Positions 48,704 to 57,762 of a stretch of DNA of 64,000 nucleotides are shown in pieces (position 1 is the stretch's first letter; each line of letters begins with the position of its first letter). The notes below the pieces were generated by a model that was not told the origin of the DNA, ran no database searches, and saw nothing but the letters and a program-made list of their open reading frames with translations. Position numbers and translations under genes: made by a program. The DNA comes from Hybos culiciformis. Lineage: Eukaryota; Arthropoda; Insecta; Diptera; Hybotidae. The stretch lies in NCBI GenBank assembly GCA_964007475.1, contig CAXFZM010000538.1, positions 1 through 64,000 on the forward strand, in the 5' to 3' direction.

Positions 48704-51700
48704 TCAAGATCTGCATAATTTACATAAAAAGAAACTGTGAACACTATACTTAGTTTTCTTGTAGTCAATTTGAAAACATCTTTTACATACAACTTTTTCG
48801 CATACGGTACAATTTTTAATATCTTCTCCACAATTATTTCCGCAGTGGATACAAAATGTCTTAATATTTTCGGATTGAGACAACAATAATGTTTTTGCTT
48901 TTTCCCGAAAAAATATTGAATTAGCTTTTTGCAGATGTGGATTATCAGGATTGACAATTATTTTTTCGGCAAATTCACAAATGAGAGGACCGCAGCTGTA
49001 ACTATCGTTTTGTATAAAATGATGCGGAGAGTCGATTGGTGTTAACTCATTGCATATTCCTTTTTGCTTGAAAAATTTATTGAATTTTTTTAGATATTTT
49101 TTTATTGTGTTCATATCAGTGCCCTGAGGATCAATTATATAAAACTCTTGCTTTTTAACATTTATTACTGCAAGCATCCAATGCATATTATTCTGATTAA
49201 TTTTTGAAAAGATTATATGTTTTTCTTTCAAAAACAAATAATCGGATGAATTAAAATATGTCAAATCCTGCTCTTGAGTGATACAACAAGAGAGGTTATG
49301 GTCAAGTAGACCAAACATTTCAGTTTTACCATACTTTTTAATAAGGCATGCAATTATTATGTCTATTACTGTATCATCAAGCCAGCTAGAACCAAAAAGT
49401 GTAAGAAAACTTTCTAAAGTTAAAAAATTATGTAAATCGTTATTTTTCAACGATTCATTGTTTCTATACGCACCTAAAAGTATATACTCAATGGGTTCAA
49501 TTTTATATTTTGTATAATATTTTATATTCTTAACTACACCATTTTCGTACTTGGATAGCTCATTATTATTAAAGGAAGATTCGGAAACATCATTTTTTTT
49601 AACATCATTTTCGTACTTATTATTAAAAGAGGATTCGGAAAAATCGTCGTTTTTTTTGACAACATCATTTTCGTAATTAGATATCTCATTATTATTAAAG
49701 GAAGATTCGGAAAAATTATCGTTTTCTTCAAATCTGTTCACTTTTTGAATAAAATTTTTTGTTTCAAAGGTATGTGGAAGCTTCATTTTTTTAATAAACC
49801 GTGGAGAATAAGACAAATAACTTTTTCTTTTTCTTTTGACTGAAGGTGTCTTATTCCAATTTTCAGTTAAATTTAAATTCATTGGATCGTCCTTTTCTAA
49901 AATATGATCTTTTTTATTTTTTGGTGTGAAGGAGCCCAATGAAATAAGCTCATCTCTTATATTTTGATCAATTTCGCCCTCAGAACTAATATTAATTTCA
50001 CTCGACTTTTTCATTTTGTTCTTATCCAAATAAAATGATTGTGATTTTACTTTTTCTTTATAGCCGACTTGGCAATTTTCTAAAAGTTTTTTTTGAGAAC
50101 AATATTTTTTTTCTTCACCTTTAAATTCGAGCATTTTTAAAGTCTCAACACAATCTTTAATGTGACTTTGAATCACTCTCGAAGCTTTGTCTTTTCCTTC
50201 TGCTTGAAGTATAGTTTTATAAGTTTTGAAAAAACTTTCAACAGGAGCATTACTTGCTCTTTTGCTGCTCATTAAGCATGACCAGAAAGGAAGATAAGAA
50301 AAATATCTATTTAAACTATGAGTCAAAAACAACTCATTTTTGTACTCATTTTTTGATAAAGAAATGGTTCGTACTTCTTCATCTGTAACTTTTTTATTAG
50401 CTTCTTGTAAAATAATTATAAAATAATTATAAAAACTACTTCTTTTATAAGTAGGGAGATTTTGTGAATATTGACTACCCTGTGTATCTATTTCAGAGTC
50501 AATAATTGTATCTTTAATTTCTTTAAATGAAGAATGATTTTCATTCTTTTCTTGAAGGATATCGTCAAAATATTTGTAACTAAATTTAAAACATTCTTTT
50601 TCTTTGGTTTTAGCAGATAAAATGATACAAAAGTGTTCGAAGAATTCTGCGGCTTCAGATAAAGAGCTTATGTTGAATGCTGCTCCTAAAATTGATTTGA
50701 TAAAGATTTTTATTTTTCTATCTGTGAAGTATTTTGCAACATCGTTACAAATTATCTTCATGTAATGACAGCAACAAAATCGAACCAAAATAAAATCAGG
50801 TTCATTTTTATTATTGTTAAAAACTAAATCAAAACATTTTTTAAGATATATTACCACACATTCAGGGTGGTCACTCTGTGGATTTTCCATAAAATTCAAC
50901 TCTCTTAAAATTGCATTGACAGTAGCATAACTGACGTCCGTAACCACTTCCTTAATTTTTTTTAAACATTTTACTTTTTGCAGAGTATTTCTTACATCTG
51001 CTAAGAAGCACCCAATTGTCTTAGAGTCGTGCTCACTACTAATCATACTACAAATGGGTAGAATTTTGTTGTTTTTTATTCTCATAACCACCGCGTAGAA
51101 CAAAACTCGTTTTTGAGTTCCTTTTGGCGCTCGTATAACATTACCTGTCGCATCAATATACAAAATATTTTCTGTCCTAAATTCAAATATTTTTTTAATT
51201 ATTCTTTCGTCAAATACGTAGACTCCAAGTGGGTCCTGTACTTTTTGTATAAAACCATATTTTTTTTTCATTTCCAAAAGATCGAAAAAATCATCCTTAG
51301 CGCAATCAAGTTCTGCCTTTCTTTCTTGATTCACTTTTCTTATTACGTGTTTACTCTTTATTCCTTGAAGATTTCCTTTTTCAACAATAGACCTTGCAGC
51401 TCGATTTGCTTGTTCATTCAAATAATTATATGAGTTGTAACAACGCAGATCATATTTCATTAAAAGCCTTTCAAAGCCTCTGACTTGTGAAGTGAGTCTT
51501 AGTACTTTTTTTTCTGCGGAGCTTACATTTATTCCATGGGTAGGCTCTTTTGAATTTCTGAATATTTCTACTTTTTTTAAATCAAGGAATGTTAAAAACT
51601 TATAATATGTACAATTGTAATGGGAACAATAAGCATACAAAATATAGCCGCTTTTAGTTTTATTGAGTCCTTTAAAATTTAAAAAACACACATTATTAAA

Positions 51701-53197
51701 TTTTCTGAAATTCCTTTTAATTATAAATTTTATTTTCTCTGAGAAAGTACAACTAATATCTTCCTCTGCAATTAATTGCAATTCAAGATCGAGAATAAGA
51801 AATTCGCCTATTTTGTGAAATAAACCCTTAAAAGAACGTACAGGTCTTACACTAATAGCAGGTTCGAATTTTATTTCTACATTTGGTTTTTCGTTTTTAT
51901 TATAAATAATTTTTAAAGACAGATATTTTTCTATTTTATGAATTTTAGAATCTGGAATCTTAATAGAATCTAAGTTGAAACTATTATCCTGATTTTCGAT
52001 TTCAATTTCCTCAATTTTTGAATAATTTTCGTAATCTTCATTTTTTTTTTCCAATAAATTATTTTCGTTTTTAATAATTTCATTTATTTTTCTTTTTTCA
52101 AAATCTAAATCGAAATTTTTTAATTCTAAATCATTTACTTCATATTTTTTTTCAATTTTCAAATTTTTTTCATATTCCTCATTTTCAATTAAATTAGTTT
52201 CAAATTTTTTTTTTATTTCAAAATCTAAATCGAAATTTTTTAATTCTAAATCATTTACTTCATATTTTTTTTCAATTTTCAAATTTTTTTCATATTCCTC
52301 ATTTTCAATTAAATTAGTTTCAAATTTTTTTTTTACTTCAAAATCTAAATCGAAATTTTTTAATTCTAAATCATTTACTTCATATTTTTTTTCAATTTTC
52401 AAATTTTTTTCATATTCCTCATTTTCAATTAAATTAGTTTCAAATTTTTTTTTTATTTCAAAATCTAAATCGAAATTTTTTAATTCTAAATCATTTACTT
52501 CATATTTTTTTTCAATTTTCAAATTTTTTTCATATTCCTCATTTTCAATTAAATTAGTTTCAAATTTTCTTTTTATTTCAAAATCTAAATCGAAATTTTT
52601 TAATTCAAAATCATTTACTTCAAAATTTTCTTCAATTTTCATATAATTTTTATATTCGTCATTTTTACTACAAATTATATTCTTTTTGTCTTTATTACTA
52701 ATTTCTTTAATTTTTTTTATTTCTATATCGTTTAGTTCATAATTTTTTTTAATTATTATTTTTTCTTCATTTTCTTCATTTCTAATTATTTTATTTTCTT
52801 TTTTCTGAGGAATTTCTTCTATTATTTTTATTTCAAAATCATTTATATCATAACTTTCTATTTTTTTTTCATTTTCCTCAATTTTTTTTTTATGAGGACT
52901 CTCGTTTATTTTATTTTTTACAGCATTAACATTTTTCAAAGAGCCGTAAATTGAATCTGTTTGTAAATTTTTCTTACCTTGTTTTGAACGACGGTAGAGA
53001 TTGTAAAATCGTTTCCTATTTTTGGCTGAATTTTGGATTTTAAATAGTTTTGCGAGCCTTTCATATGACTCATTATTTTTTCTCTCGAAATCATTTTTTT
53101 TCAAATTCAAATAATCTACAGCCATCTCAAAATCATTAAGATCAATGATTGATGGCTTGTAGGTATATTTATAATTATTATCGAAATAACTTTCCAT
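48704..53197 (-). CDS. MULE-type transposase fused to Ulp1-like protease and zinc-binding tail
   Basis: One uninterrupted 1497-codon frame. Residues 1-170 and 172-372 are charged; the second part consists of 40-residue repeats. Around 500-545 the block GYILYAYCSHYNCTYYKF with a later THG resembles a WRKY/FLYWCH-type zinc-binding fold. The MULE core follows: LYIDATGNVI (Asp near 683), VVTDVSYATVNAIL (Asp near 754), a C-x2-H in RFCCCHYMKI (near 810) and APVESFFKTY (Glu near 986). A Ulp1/C48 cysteine protease occupies about 1270-1420: HWMLAVI (His ~1338), IIDPQGT (Asp ~1355), Gln and SYSCGPL (Cys ~1401), so its catalytic set is intact. The last 50 residues hold CIHC, CTVC, CKRC and CKLC pairs, like a RING/PHD-type knuckle. 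TTATTTTTCAG nine bases before the ATG suggests a 5' UTR intron. This is probably the mobilising protein of the surrounding element. Confidence 0.85.
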   Translation of the reverse strand: MESYFDNNYKYTYKPSIIDLNDFEMAVDYLNLKKNDFERKNNESYERLAKLFKIQNSAKNRKRFYNLYRRSKQGKKNLQTDSIYGSLKNVNAVKNKINESPHKKKIEENEKKIESYDINDFEIKIIEEIPQKKENKIIRNEENEEKIIIKKNYELNDIEIKKIKEISNKDKKNIICSKNDEYKNYMKIEENFEVNDFELKNFDLDFEIKRKFETNLIENEEYEKNLKIEKKYEVNDLELKNFDLDFEIKKKFETNLIENEEYEKNLKIEKKYEVNDLELKNFDLDFEVKKKFETNLIENEEYEKNLKIEKKYEVNDLELKNFDLDFEIKKKFETNLIENEEYEKNLKIEKKYEVNDLELKNFDLDFEKRKINEIIKNENNLLEKKNEDYENYSKIEEIEIENQDNSFNLDSIKIPDSKIHKIEKYLSLKIIYNKNEKPNVEIKFEPAISVRPVRSFKGLFHKIGEFLILDLELQLIAEEDISCTFSEKIKFIIKRNFRKFNNVCFLNFKGLNKTKSGYILYAYCSHYNCTYYKFLTFLDLKKVEIFRNSKEPTHGINVSSAEKKVLRLTSQVRGFERLLMKYDLRCYNSYNYLNEQANRAARSIVEKGNLQGIKSKHVIRKVNQERKAELDCAKDDFFDLLEMKKKYGFIQKVQDPLGVYVFDERIIKKIFEFRTENILYIDATGNVIRAPKGTQKRVLFYAVVMRIKNNKILPICSMISSEHDSKTIGCFLADVRNTLQKVKCLKKIKEVVTDVSYATVNAILRELNFMENPQSDHPECVVIYLKKCFDLVFNNNKNEPDFILVRFCCCHYMKIICNDVAKYFTDRKIKIFIKSILGAAFNISSLSEAAEFFEHFCIILSAKTKEKECFKFSYKYFDDILQEKNENHSSFKEIKDTIIDSEIDTQGSQYSQNLPTYKRSSFYNYFIIILQEANKKVTDEEVRTISLSKNEYKNELFLTHSLNRYFSYLPFWSCLMSSKRASNAPVESFFKTYKTILQAEGKDKASRVIQSHIKDCVETLKMLEFKGEEKKYCSQKKLLENCQVGYKEKVKSQSFYLDKNKMKKSSEINISSEGEIDQNIRDELISLGSFTPKNKKDHILEKDDPMNLNLTENWNKTPSVKRKRKSYLSYSPRFIKKMKLPHTFETKNFIQKVNRFEENDNFSESSFNNNEISNYENDVVKKNDDFSESSFNNKYENDVKKNDVSESSFNNNELSKYENGVVKNIKYYTKYKIEPIEYILLGAYRNNESLKNNDLHNFLTLESFLTLFGSSWLDDTVIDIIIACLIKKYGKTEMFGLLDHNLSCCITQEQDLTYFNSSDYLFLKEKHIIFSKINQNNMHWMLAVINVKKQEFYIIDPQGTDMNTIKKYLKKFNKFFKQKGICNELTPIDSPHHFIQNDSYSCGPLICEFAEKIIVNPDNPHLQKANSIFFREKAKTLLLSQSENIKTFCIHCGNNCGEDIKNCTVCEKVVCKRCFQIDYKKTKYSVHSFFLCKLCRS
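52081..52680 (-). repeat. In-frame 120-bp tandem repeats within the transposase gene
   Basis: Four nearly identical 120-bp units, with a more diverged one at the N-terminal end (about 52,570-52,680), encode 40-residue repeats of the type FETNLIENEEYEKNLKIEKK, then YEVNDLELKNFDLDFEIKKK. The period is a multiple of three, so the frame is kept. Identity between units is almost complete at DNA level, which implies recent expansion. The encoded segment is acidic/basic and probably extended or coiled-coil, ahead of the DNA-binding part. Confidence 0.95.
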
Positions 53198-53205
53198 TTT
53201 AATAT

Positions 53206-53387
53206 TCTGAAAAATAAGAAAATAATCATAAGAAAATATTGATCTAAATCCCCAGAAAAAAAGACGTCTGGAAACCCTATTCGAACGAGACTTCTTTTTT
53301 CCCTCGTAGCCATAGATTTAGTTGCAAACAAGAAGGCGCGAACAGAATTTCTCACTCGTAGCCATAGGATATGTTGCGAAAAAGGAA
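53206..53387 (-). promoter_or_regulatory. Transposase 5' flank with a duplicated motif
   Basis: The sequence ACTCGTAGCCATAGGATATG, TTGCG and its variant CCTCGTAGCCATAGATTTAG, TTGC stand about 67 bp apart just upstream of the transposase acceptor. They could be promoter elements, but nothing beyond the repetition shows it. Confidence 0.35.
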
Positions 53388-53963
53388 GGTTTACCCCTCA
53401 TTTATAACATATTAAAAAATACGAATTATCACATAAAAATCGATTTGTATGAGATTATGCAGTAATTCATTTAAAAACGAAATATCACATAAAACCAAAA
53501 TGAATTTGAAAATAAATGAATTATCTCATAAATTTTATGTGATAATTCGTTTTTAAATGAATTAGTGCATAAAATTTTCGTTCGATTTTTTTTATGAGAT
53601 AATTCATTTTTTAATTTATGTACTAATTCATTTTAAAATGAATTATCACATAAAAATAATTTTTTATGAGATAATTAATTTTTCAATTTATGTGCTATTT
53701 CGTTTTTAAATGAATTATCCCATAAAAAAAATTTATGTGATAAGTCATTTTAAAAATTATGTGATATGACATTATGCGATAATTCACGGAGCCTCATTTA
53801 TATGGCTGTTTTCGATTAAAATGAAGATTTTTTTTGAATGTGTGTGTAAAAGTTCTATAAAATTTTTTCATTGTTGTATAAAACTTATACAACTTTTACA
53901 CACACATTCAAAAAAATCTTCATTTTAATCTTTGAAAACATCCTTTGTAAATGGGGGGTTAAC
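53388..53963. mobile_element. Hairpin MITE split by an AT-rich insertion
   Basis: The outer ends, GGTTTACCCCTCATTTATA on the left and, read inward from the right, GTTAACCCCCCATTTACAA, begin a long palindrome. It continues through GATTAAAATGAAGATTTTTT and GAATGTGTGTGTAAAAGTT on both sides. The left arm is interrupted at 53,407-53,791. Without the insert the element would be a hairpin of about 180 bp. It lies just upstream of the transposase gene. Confidence 0.7.
53407..53791. repeat. AT-rich insertion built of AATTATCACATAAAA motifs, 11-bp duplication
   Basis: A direct repeat CCTCATTTATA (53,396-53,406 and 53,792-53,802) brackets 385 bp. The interior is composed of at least nine direct and inverted copies of AATTATCACATAAAA and AATGAATTATC-like words. 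I see no open frame. The class is unknown; an 11-bp duplication does not fit the common cut-and-paste families. Confidence 0.6.
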
Positions 53964-54599
53964 TCTTTTTCCAAATTTTCTGGACTTATTTCGGATTTTT
54001 AATTTTCGGGATTTATAATCTCCCAGAATAAGGAAATTGTGTATAAATTGTAACCGAACTACAATTTTCACACAATTTCAAGGGGAATACTGCCGAATGG
54101 AAATATACCGAATGGTCAAAATTTCTATTGAAAAATATTAATTTTTATATAAATTATGACCGAAAATTGTATGAATTGTGACCGGAGAAATTAGGTCCTG
54201 TAGCCGAAACAAAAATGAAACCGAAGAATGCAACAAGTAAACTACCGAAAATCATTATCATCATAGACTAAAAAAAAAACCCCGTAATTAGATTAAGTAG
54301 TCTTGCATCATTTGAAGCTATTTTAGGCCAGAAGCATAATTTTATGGGTCATAAGGTTCAATTTGCCTAGATTCAAGTTACTTGGGAGCCTCAATAGGAA
54401 AATATTTCCCGCCATAAGATATTTAAATTTTCATAAATTTTTTTTATTTATAATATAAAACACTTACCTGAATAATTATACTGAATTATAATTTCACTTA
54501 AAATTTAATTTCTTTATATTTTATCTTTTTAAATAAAATTATTTTCCAATTAAAATTTTTTTTTTTATTAAAAGCTTTAAACAAAATTTATGTTAGTTT
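53964..54599. other. Interior AT-rich DNA
   Basis: No gene recognised between the split MITE and the upstream blocks of the right coiled-coil gene. Confidence 0.45.
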
Positions 54600-55060
54600 T
54601 AAAACTGTTTTTTGCTATTAGTTTTCACCACACAATTTCCCGAAATTGCTATAATTTCCCTTTTGGGAGTCTTGCCACCAGGTGAGGTTAAAAATTTTGT
54701 AACAATAATAATTTAAAAGGATAGTCAGTGGTGGCCAAACTTTTCAATGATTGTGCCAAACTTGTACATTAAAAAATTTAAGTGTGCCACAAATCACAAT
54801 AAAACCTTTTTACATTTTACTTTTTTAATGTTTCTGATAAGAATTGTAAGTAGCTCAAATAAGTGCAAAAAGAGCGATTTTGAAGTCTTCGTCACATTTT
54901 TAAAAGACACCATTACTCTCATAAACTTACATTGACGTGATATGTGGAAATTTTATTTTCAGTTTTTGCATCTGGGCACACTGCGTAGTGTTGAATTTTT
55001 TTGTTTCATATTTTTTGAGTGTGGCCACACTAAAAGAGTTGAATTATTATTTATTTCATT
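54600..55060 (+). promoter_or_regulatory. Conserved upstream region of the right coiled-coil gene
   Basis: This is the counterpart of the left block and has the same order of words: TTAGTTTTCACCACACAATT (near 54,620), CAGTGGTGGCCAAACTTTTC with AATGATTGTGCCAAA (54,726-54,765), and TTTGCATCTGGGCACACTGC with GTAGTGTTGAATTTTT (54,963-55,000). The shared blocks are separated by diverged sequence, as expected of promoter elements kept by selection. Confidence 0.6.
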
Positions 55061-55132
55061 CCAATTTAAATAATCGTGCGAAATAGTCGTTAAAAAAAAA
55101 AATTGCAGTAAATTTATATATTTCTTAAAAGT

Positions 55133-55564
55133 ATGTCCAATAAGCGGGACAAAAGGATTTTAGAGCAGGAGCGGGCGGAGAGGGCAGCTCAAAAAGACCA
55201 GGAGTTGGCACTCAGGGAGGAAGAAATAAAAATAAAAGAGGAAGAAATGGATGCGGCACAGGGTGAGCTAAAAGCAAAGGAGGCAGAGCTGAAGTTGCTT
55301 GAGGATCACCTCAAGAAAACCGAAAAAAAGGTTTCTCTTGAGGGGAGCCTCAAGCAACTTCAGAAGCAGATTGCGGACAGCAAGGTGAAACTGCAGCAAC
55401 AGCGTCAACAAAATCAACCCATTCACCAAAATTTTTTTTATGGCGAAGATCGTAGACGTGGCCATCGTGGTCGTCCCTACCGCGGACGCGGCTATGGTGG
55501 TCGGGGCTATGGTGGACGTGGTGGACGTGGTTACCGCGGACGTCCTTATAACTATTATTATTAG
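55133..55564 (+). CDS. Coiled-coil protein with RGRGY-rich tail (right copy)
   Basis: A 143-residue paralogue of the protein at 36,899-37,321, in inverted orientation. Residues 1-85 form a charged coiled coil (MSNKRDKRILEQERAERAAQ, then EAELKLLEDHLKKTEKKVSL). The Gln-rich linker QQQRQQNQPIHQN follows, then a tail of GRPYRGRGYGGRGYGGRGGR type ending RPYNYYY. The tail should bind RNA or self-associate; the function is inferred. Nine synonymous and zero replacement differences separate the copies over 34 core codons, so both have been under purifying selection. The gene points outward, toward the right array. The transposase gene starts 1.9 kb away in the opposite direction. Unlike the left copy, no acceptor abuts the ATG, so its 5' UTR intron seems to have been lost. 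Confidence 0.82.
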   Translation: MSNKRDKRILEQERAERAAQKDQELALREEEIKIKEEEMDAAQGELKAKEAELKLLEDHLKKTEKKVSLEGSLKQLQKQIADSKVKLQQQRQQNQPIHQNFFYGEDRRRGHRGRPYRGRGYGGRGYGGRGGRGYRGRPYNYYY

Positions 55565-55740
55565 GTAAGTTTTTTTTTAATATATATAAATAATATTCCT
55601 TTGAACACCTACCTGTATGTACCTGTAACAATAAATGTATATATATATATATTTTTTTTTTCAGGCCCCTGTTGCAGAGCATCTCAAAATATTTCAACAT
55701 ATTTTATAAAATAAATAAAAGAAATTAAATAAAAAAAATT
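55565..55740 (+). other. 3' UTR intron and terminal exon of the right coiled-coil gene
   Basis: The stop TAG is followed at once by GTAAGT. TTTTTTTTTTCAG ends at 55,664, and the terminal exon begins GCCCCTGTTGCAGAGC and carries AATAAA-type signals at about 55,708 and 55,728. The left copy shares donor, acceptor and the first nine exon bases. Confidence 0.75.
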
Positions 55741-57414
55741 ATTTAATTAAATCATTTGTAATTTTTTATTTTGAAGACTTTTTTTAGCAGATTTTTTATC
55801 GACATTTAGATATCGTGAGCGAAATATTATAAATATGACTGACTATTATTTTATTGCTAATAAATATAATACAATAAAATAAAATTTCAAGTTTGCAGAC
55901 TTCTGAACATGTTTATTATAACCAAGTCCTATATAGAAACAAAAAAACTTAGAATTTGGTAATTGTAGCTGGAATACACCTACAAAATAAAGTTTCACAA
56001 AATACAGGTAAGTAACTATGCATTTAAAAATATCCATTTATTTTTGGAATGCATAATAATGAACGTCCTTACGATAAGCTGATAGTAGTAATCAACAAGA
56101 TTAAAAATTTAAAGTCTTTTGCCTCCCGTTTCTACCAGTTCCTCAATTAATTTTTTATTTGTTTAAGTTAGCATTCCTTAATTTTTAATCAATAAATATT
56201 ATTATTATAAATTTAAATTTTTAGAATATAAGTTTGCAATCAAGATTTTTATAAATAGTTTACATTAAGATATAATCTCTATAATGAAAAAATGTTTAAC
56301 TAAAATAATTTTTAAGATCAAGAAATGAATAATACACAACCACTTCTAGTTTCAAATATTAAGTGTATCTTTCATACAAAAACAAATAATTTCTATTAAG
56401 GGATTACAATTATTTCAATTTATATAATAGTATCCAATGTTCTATTTATTGCCATGTTATCAATTAATTAATATTCATGATTTACTTCAAAAATGCCAAA
56501 ATATGATAGGAACCTAAAATATGTTAGGAAATATATTATATGTTAGTGATAATGTCAATTTGTGTTATTTATTTTTTTGAATAATACTTATTAATGGCTT
56601 CAAAGTGTGAAACTGAAAGTCGTCGGAGGTAAATACAGTCAAAAAACAGGTTTATTTTAAGTTTCTTTCTTTATTTTTTCTTTAATTAATTTTCATAATT
56701 ACTCAACTCAAATCCCAATTTCAAAAATGCATTAACCTTTTATTTGTGGCATTTAAGTCTGGGGTATTATATTTTCTTTTCAAATAGAAACTCTATTTGT
56801 CCTATAAAAAAAGGGTGGGAAATTGTATACAATATGCTTTTTAAGCTTAAAAACAATTGTTAGAATTAAGCACTTTTTCGTTAATTAAAACTTTGTTTGC
56901 ATTCTACTTAATTCCCTTATAAATGTGTAGTCAACATACATACAACGTAAAATTGATTATTTTAAAGAATTTTATTTTAGTTGAAAAAATTTTACCTGCA
57001 ATAGATAAAAGTATAAATATGTATAGTCCTTTTCTTCCTAAATCAAATCATTTAAATTTAATTTAAAAAATATTTATAAATTATATGAAAAATAAATAAT
57101 CGAGTTGGATAATTTGTTTTGTAACTTTATTAAAGATTATATTTAATTTCATTTTAGTTTTAGGAGATAAAAACTTGGAAATTGCTGAATGATAACTAAT
57201 TATAATGATTACATATTAAAAATTATTTAAATGAAGCTTTTGTGCGATCTAATTTTCTAAGTGGTTATTAATTCGAGCTTATATTTTTAAGGTTTGATTT
57301 TTTTTCTATACAGGAATGAATATAAAATATAACAATTTTTATCTCCCAAGTCTAATTTCAAATAAAAAAATATTTAAAAACTTAATTCAAAAAACACAAT
57401 ATCAAAACACAAAA
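55741..57414. other. Interior AT-rich DNA
   Basis: Weak similarity to the left copy's 3' flank persists to about 55,810 (TTTTGAAGACTTTTTT). Beyond that I recognise no gene. Confidence 0.45.
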
Positions 57415-57762
57415 TCAAAACATCTTATCGATGTAACAGACAGCTTCGTTATCACAGCCGCCGTATAAAATTTTTGAACCATATGAATCGAAACTGTTAA
57501 CTGCTTTTTCAATATCACTTATAATTGATGTTACATTAACTTTTGATTTCGTTCTTTCACAATTCAACCATGGATTTATTTCTTCGTCGACTAAACCTGT
57601 CGTCGACGATTTTAAACTGATCATTAAATCTGAAGTTGCATTACTAACATATTGCCAAAGCTCACCATCTTCTGATGAAGTTAACAATTTATTATGATTA
57701 TCAAAATTGATTTCAGCTATTGGACTGGAATGTGCACTCAGATAAGAAGCAGGATATTTTGT
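57415..57762 (-). pseudogene. Nup43: Nup43 last exon, captured fragment
   Basis: Nup43 is a WD40 subunit of the Nup107-160 complex of the nuclear pore. After a CTTGTTTTTAG acceptor the minus strand is open for 115 codons to a TGA. It encodes TKYPASYLSAHSSPIAEINF, then KLLTSSEDGELWQYVSNATS, EEINPWLNCERTKSKVNVTS and KILYGGCDNEAVCYIDKMF. The order (WD40 blade with SEDG-x-LW, a variable loop, W-L near a V-TS strand, and a last blade with GCDxEA-x-Y at the very C-terminus) matches Nup43. The frame is intact, but all earlier blades are missing, so it cannot make a working propeller. It is on the same strand as the filzig piece next to it, yet belongs to an unrelated gene. Confidence 0.75.

Noticed and set aside
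49278..51433. Plus-strand frames at 49,278-49,517 and 51,113-51,433
   Set aside because: Antisense shadows of the 1497-codon minus-strand gene.
36899..55564. Reading the inverted coiled-coil genes as host histone- or fibrillarin-like RGG genes
   Set aside because: No fibrillarin methyltransferase or other fold is present, and the mirrored placement within the array-bounded element favours an element gene.
55268..55700. Minus-strand frames over the right coiled-coil gene
   Set aside because: Antisense to a gene whose plus-strand frame shows only silent change against its paralogue.
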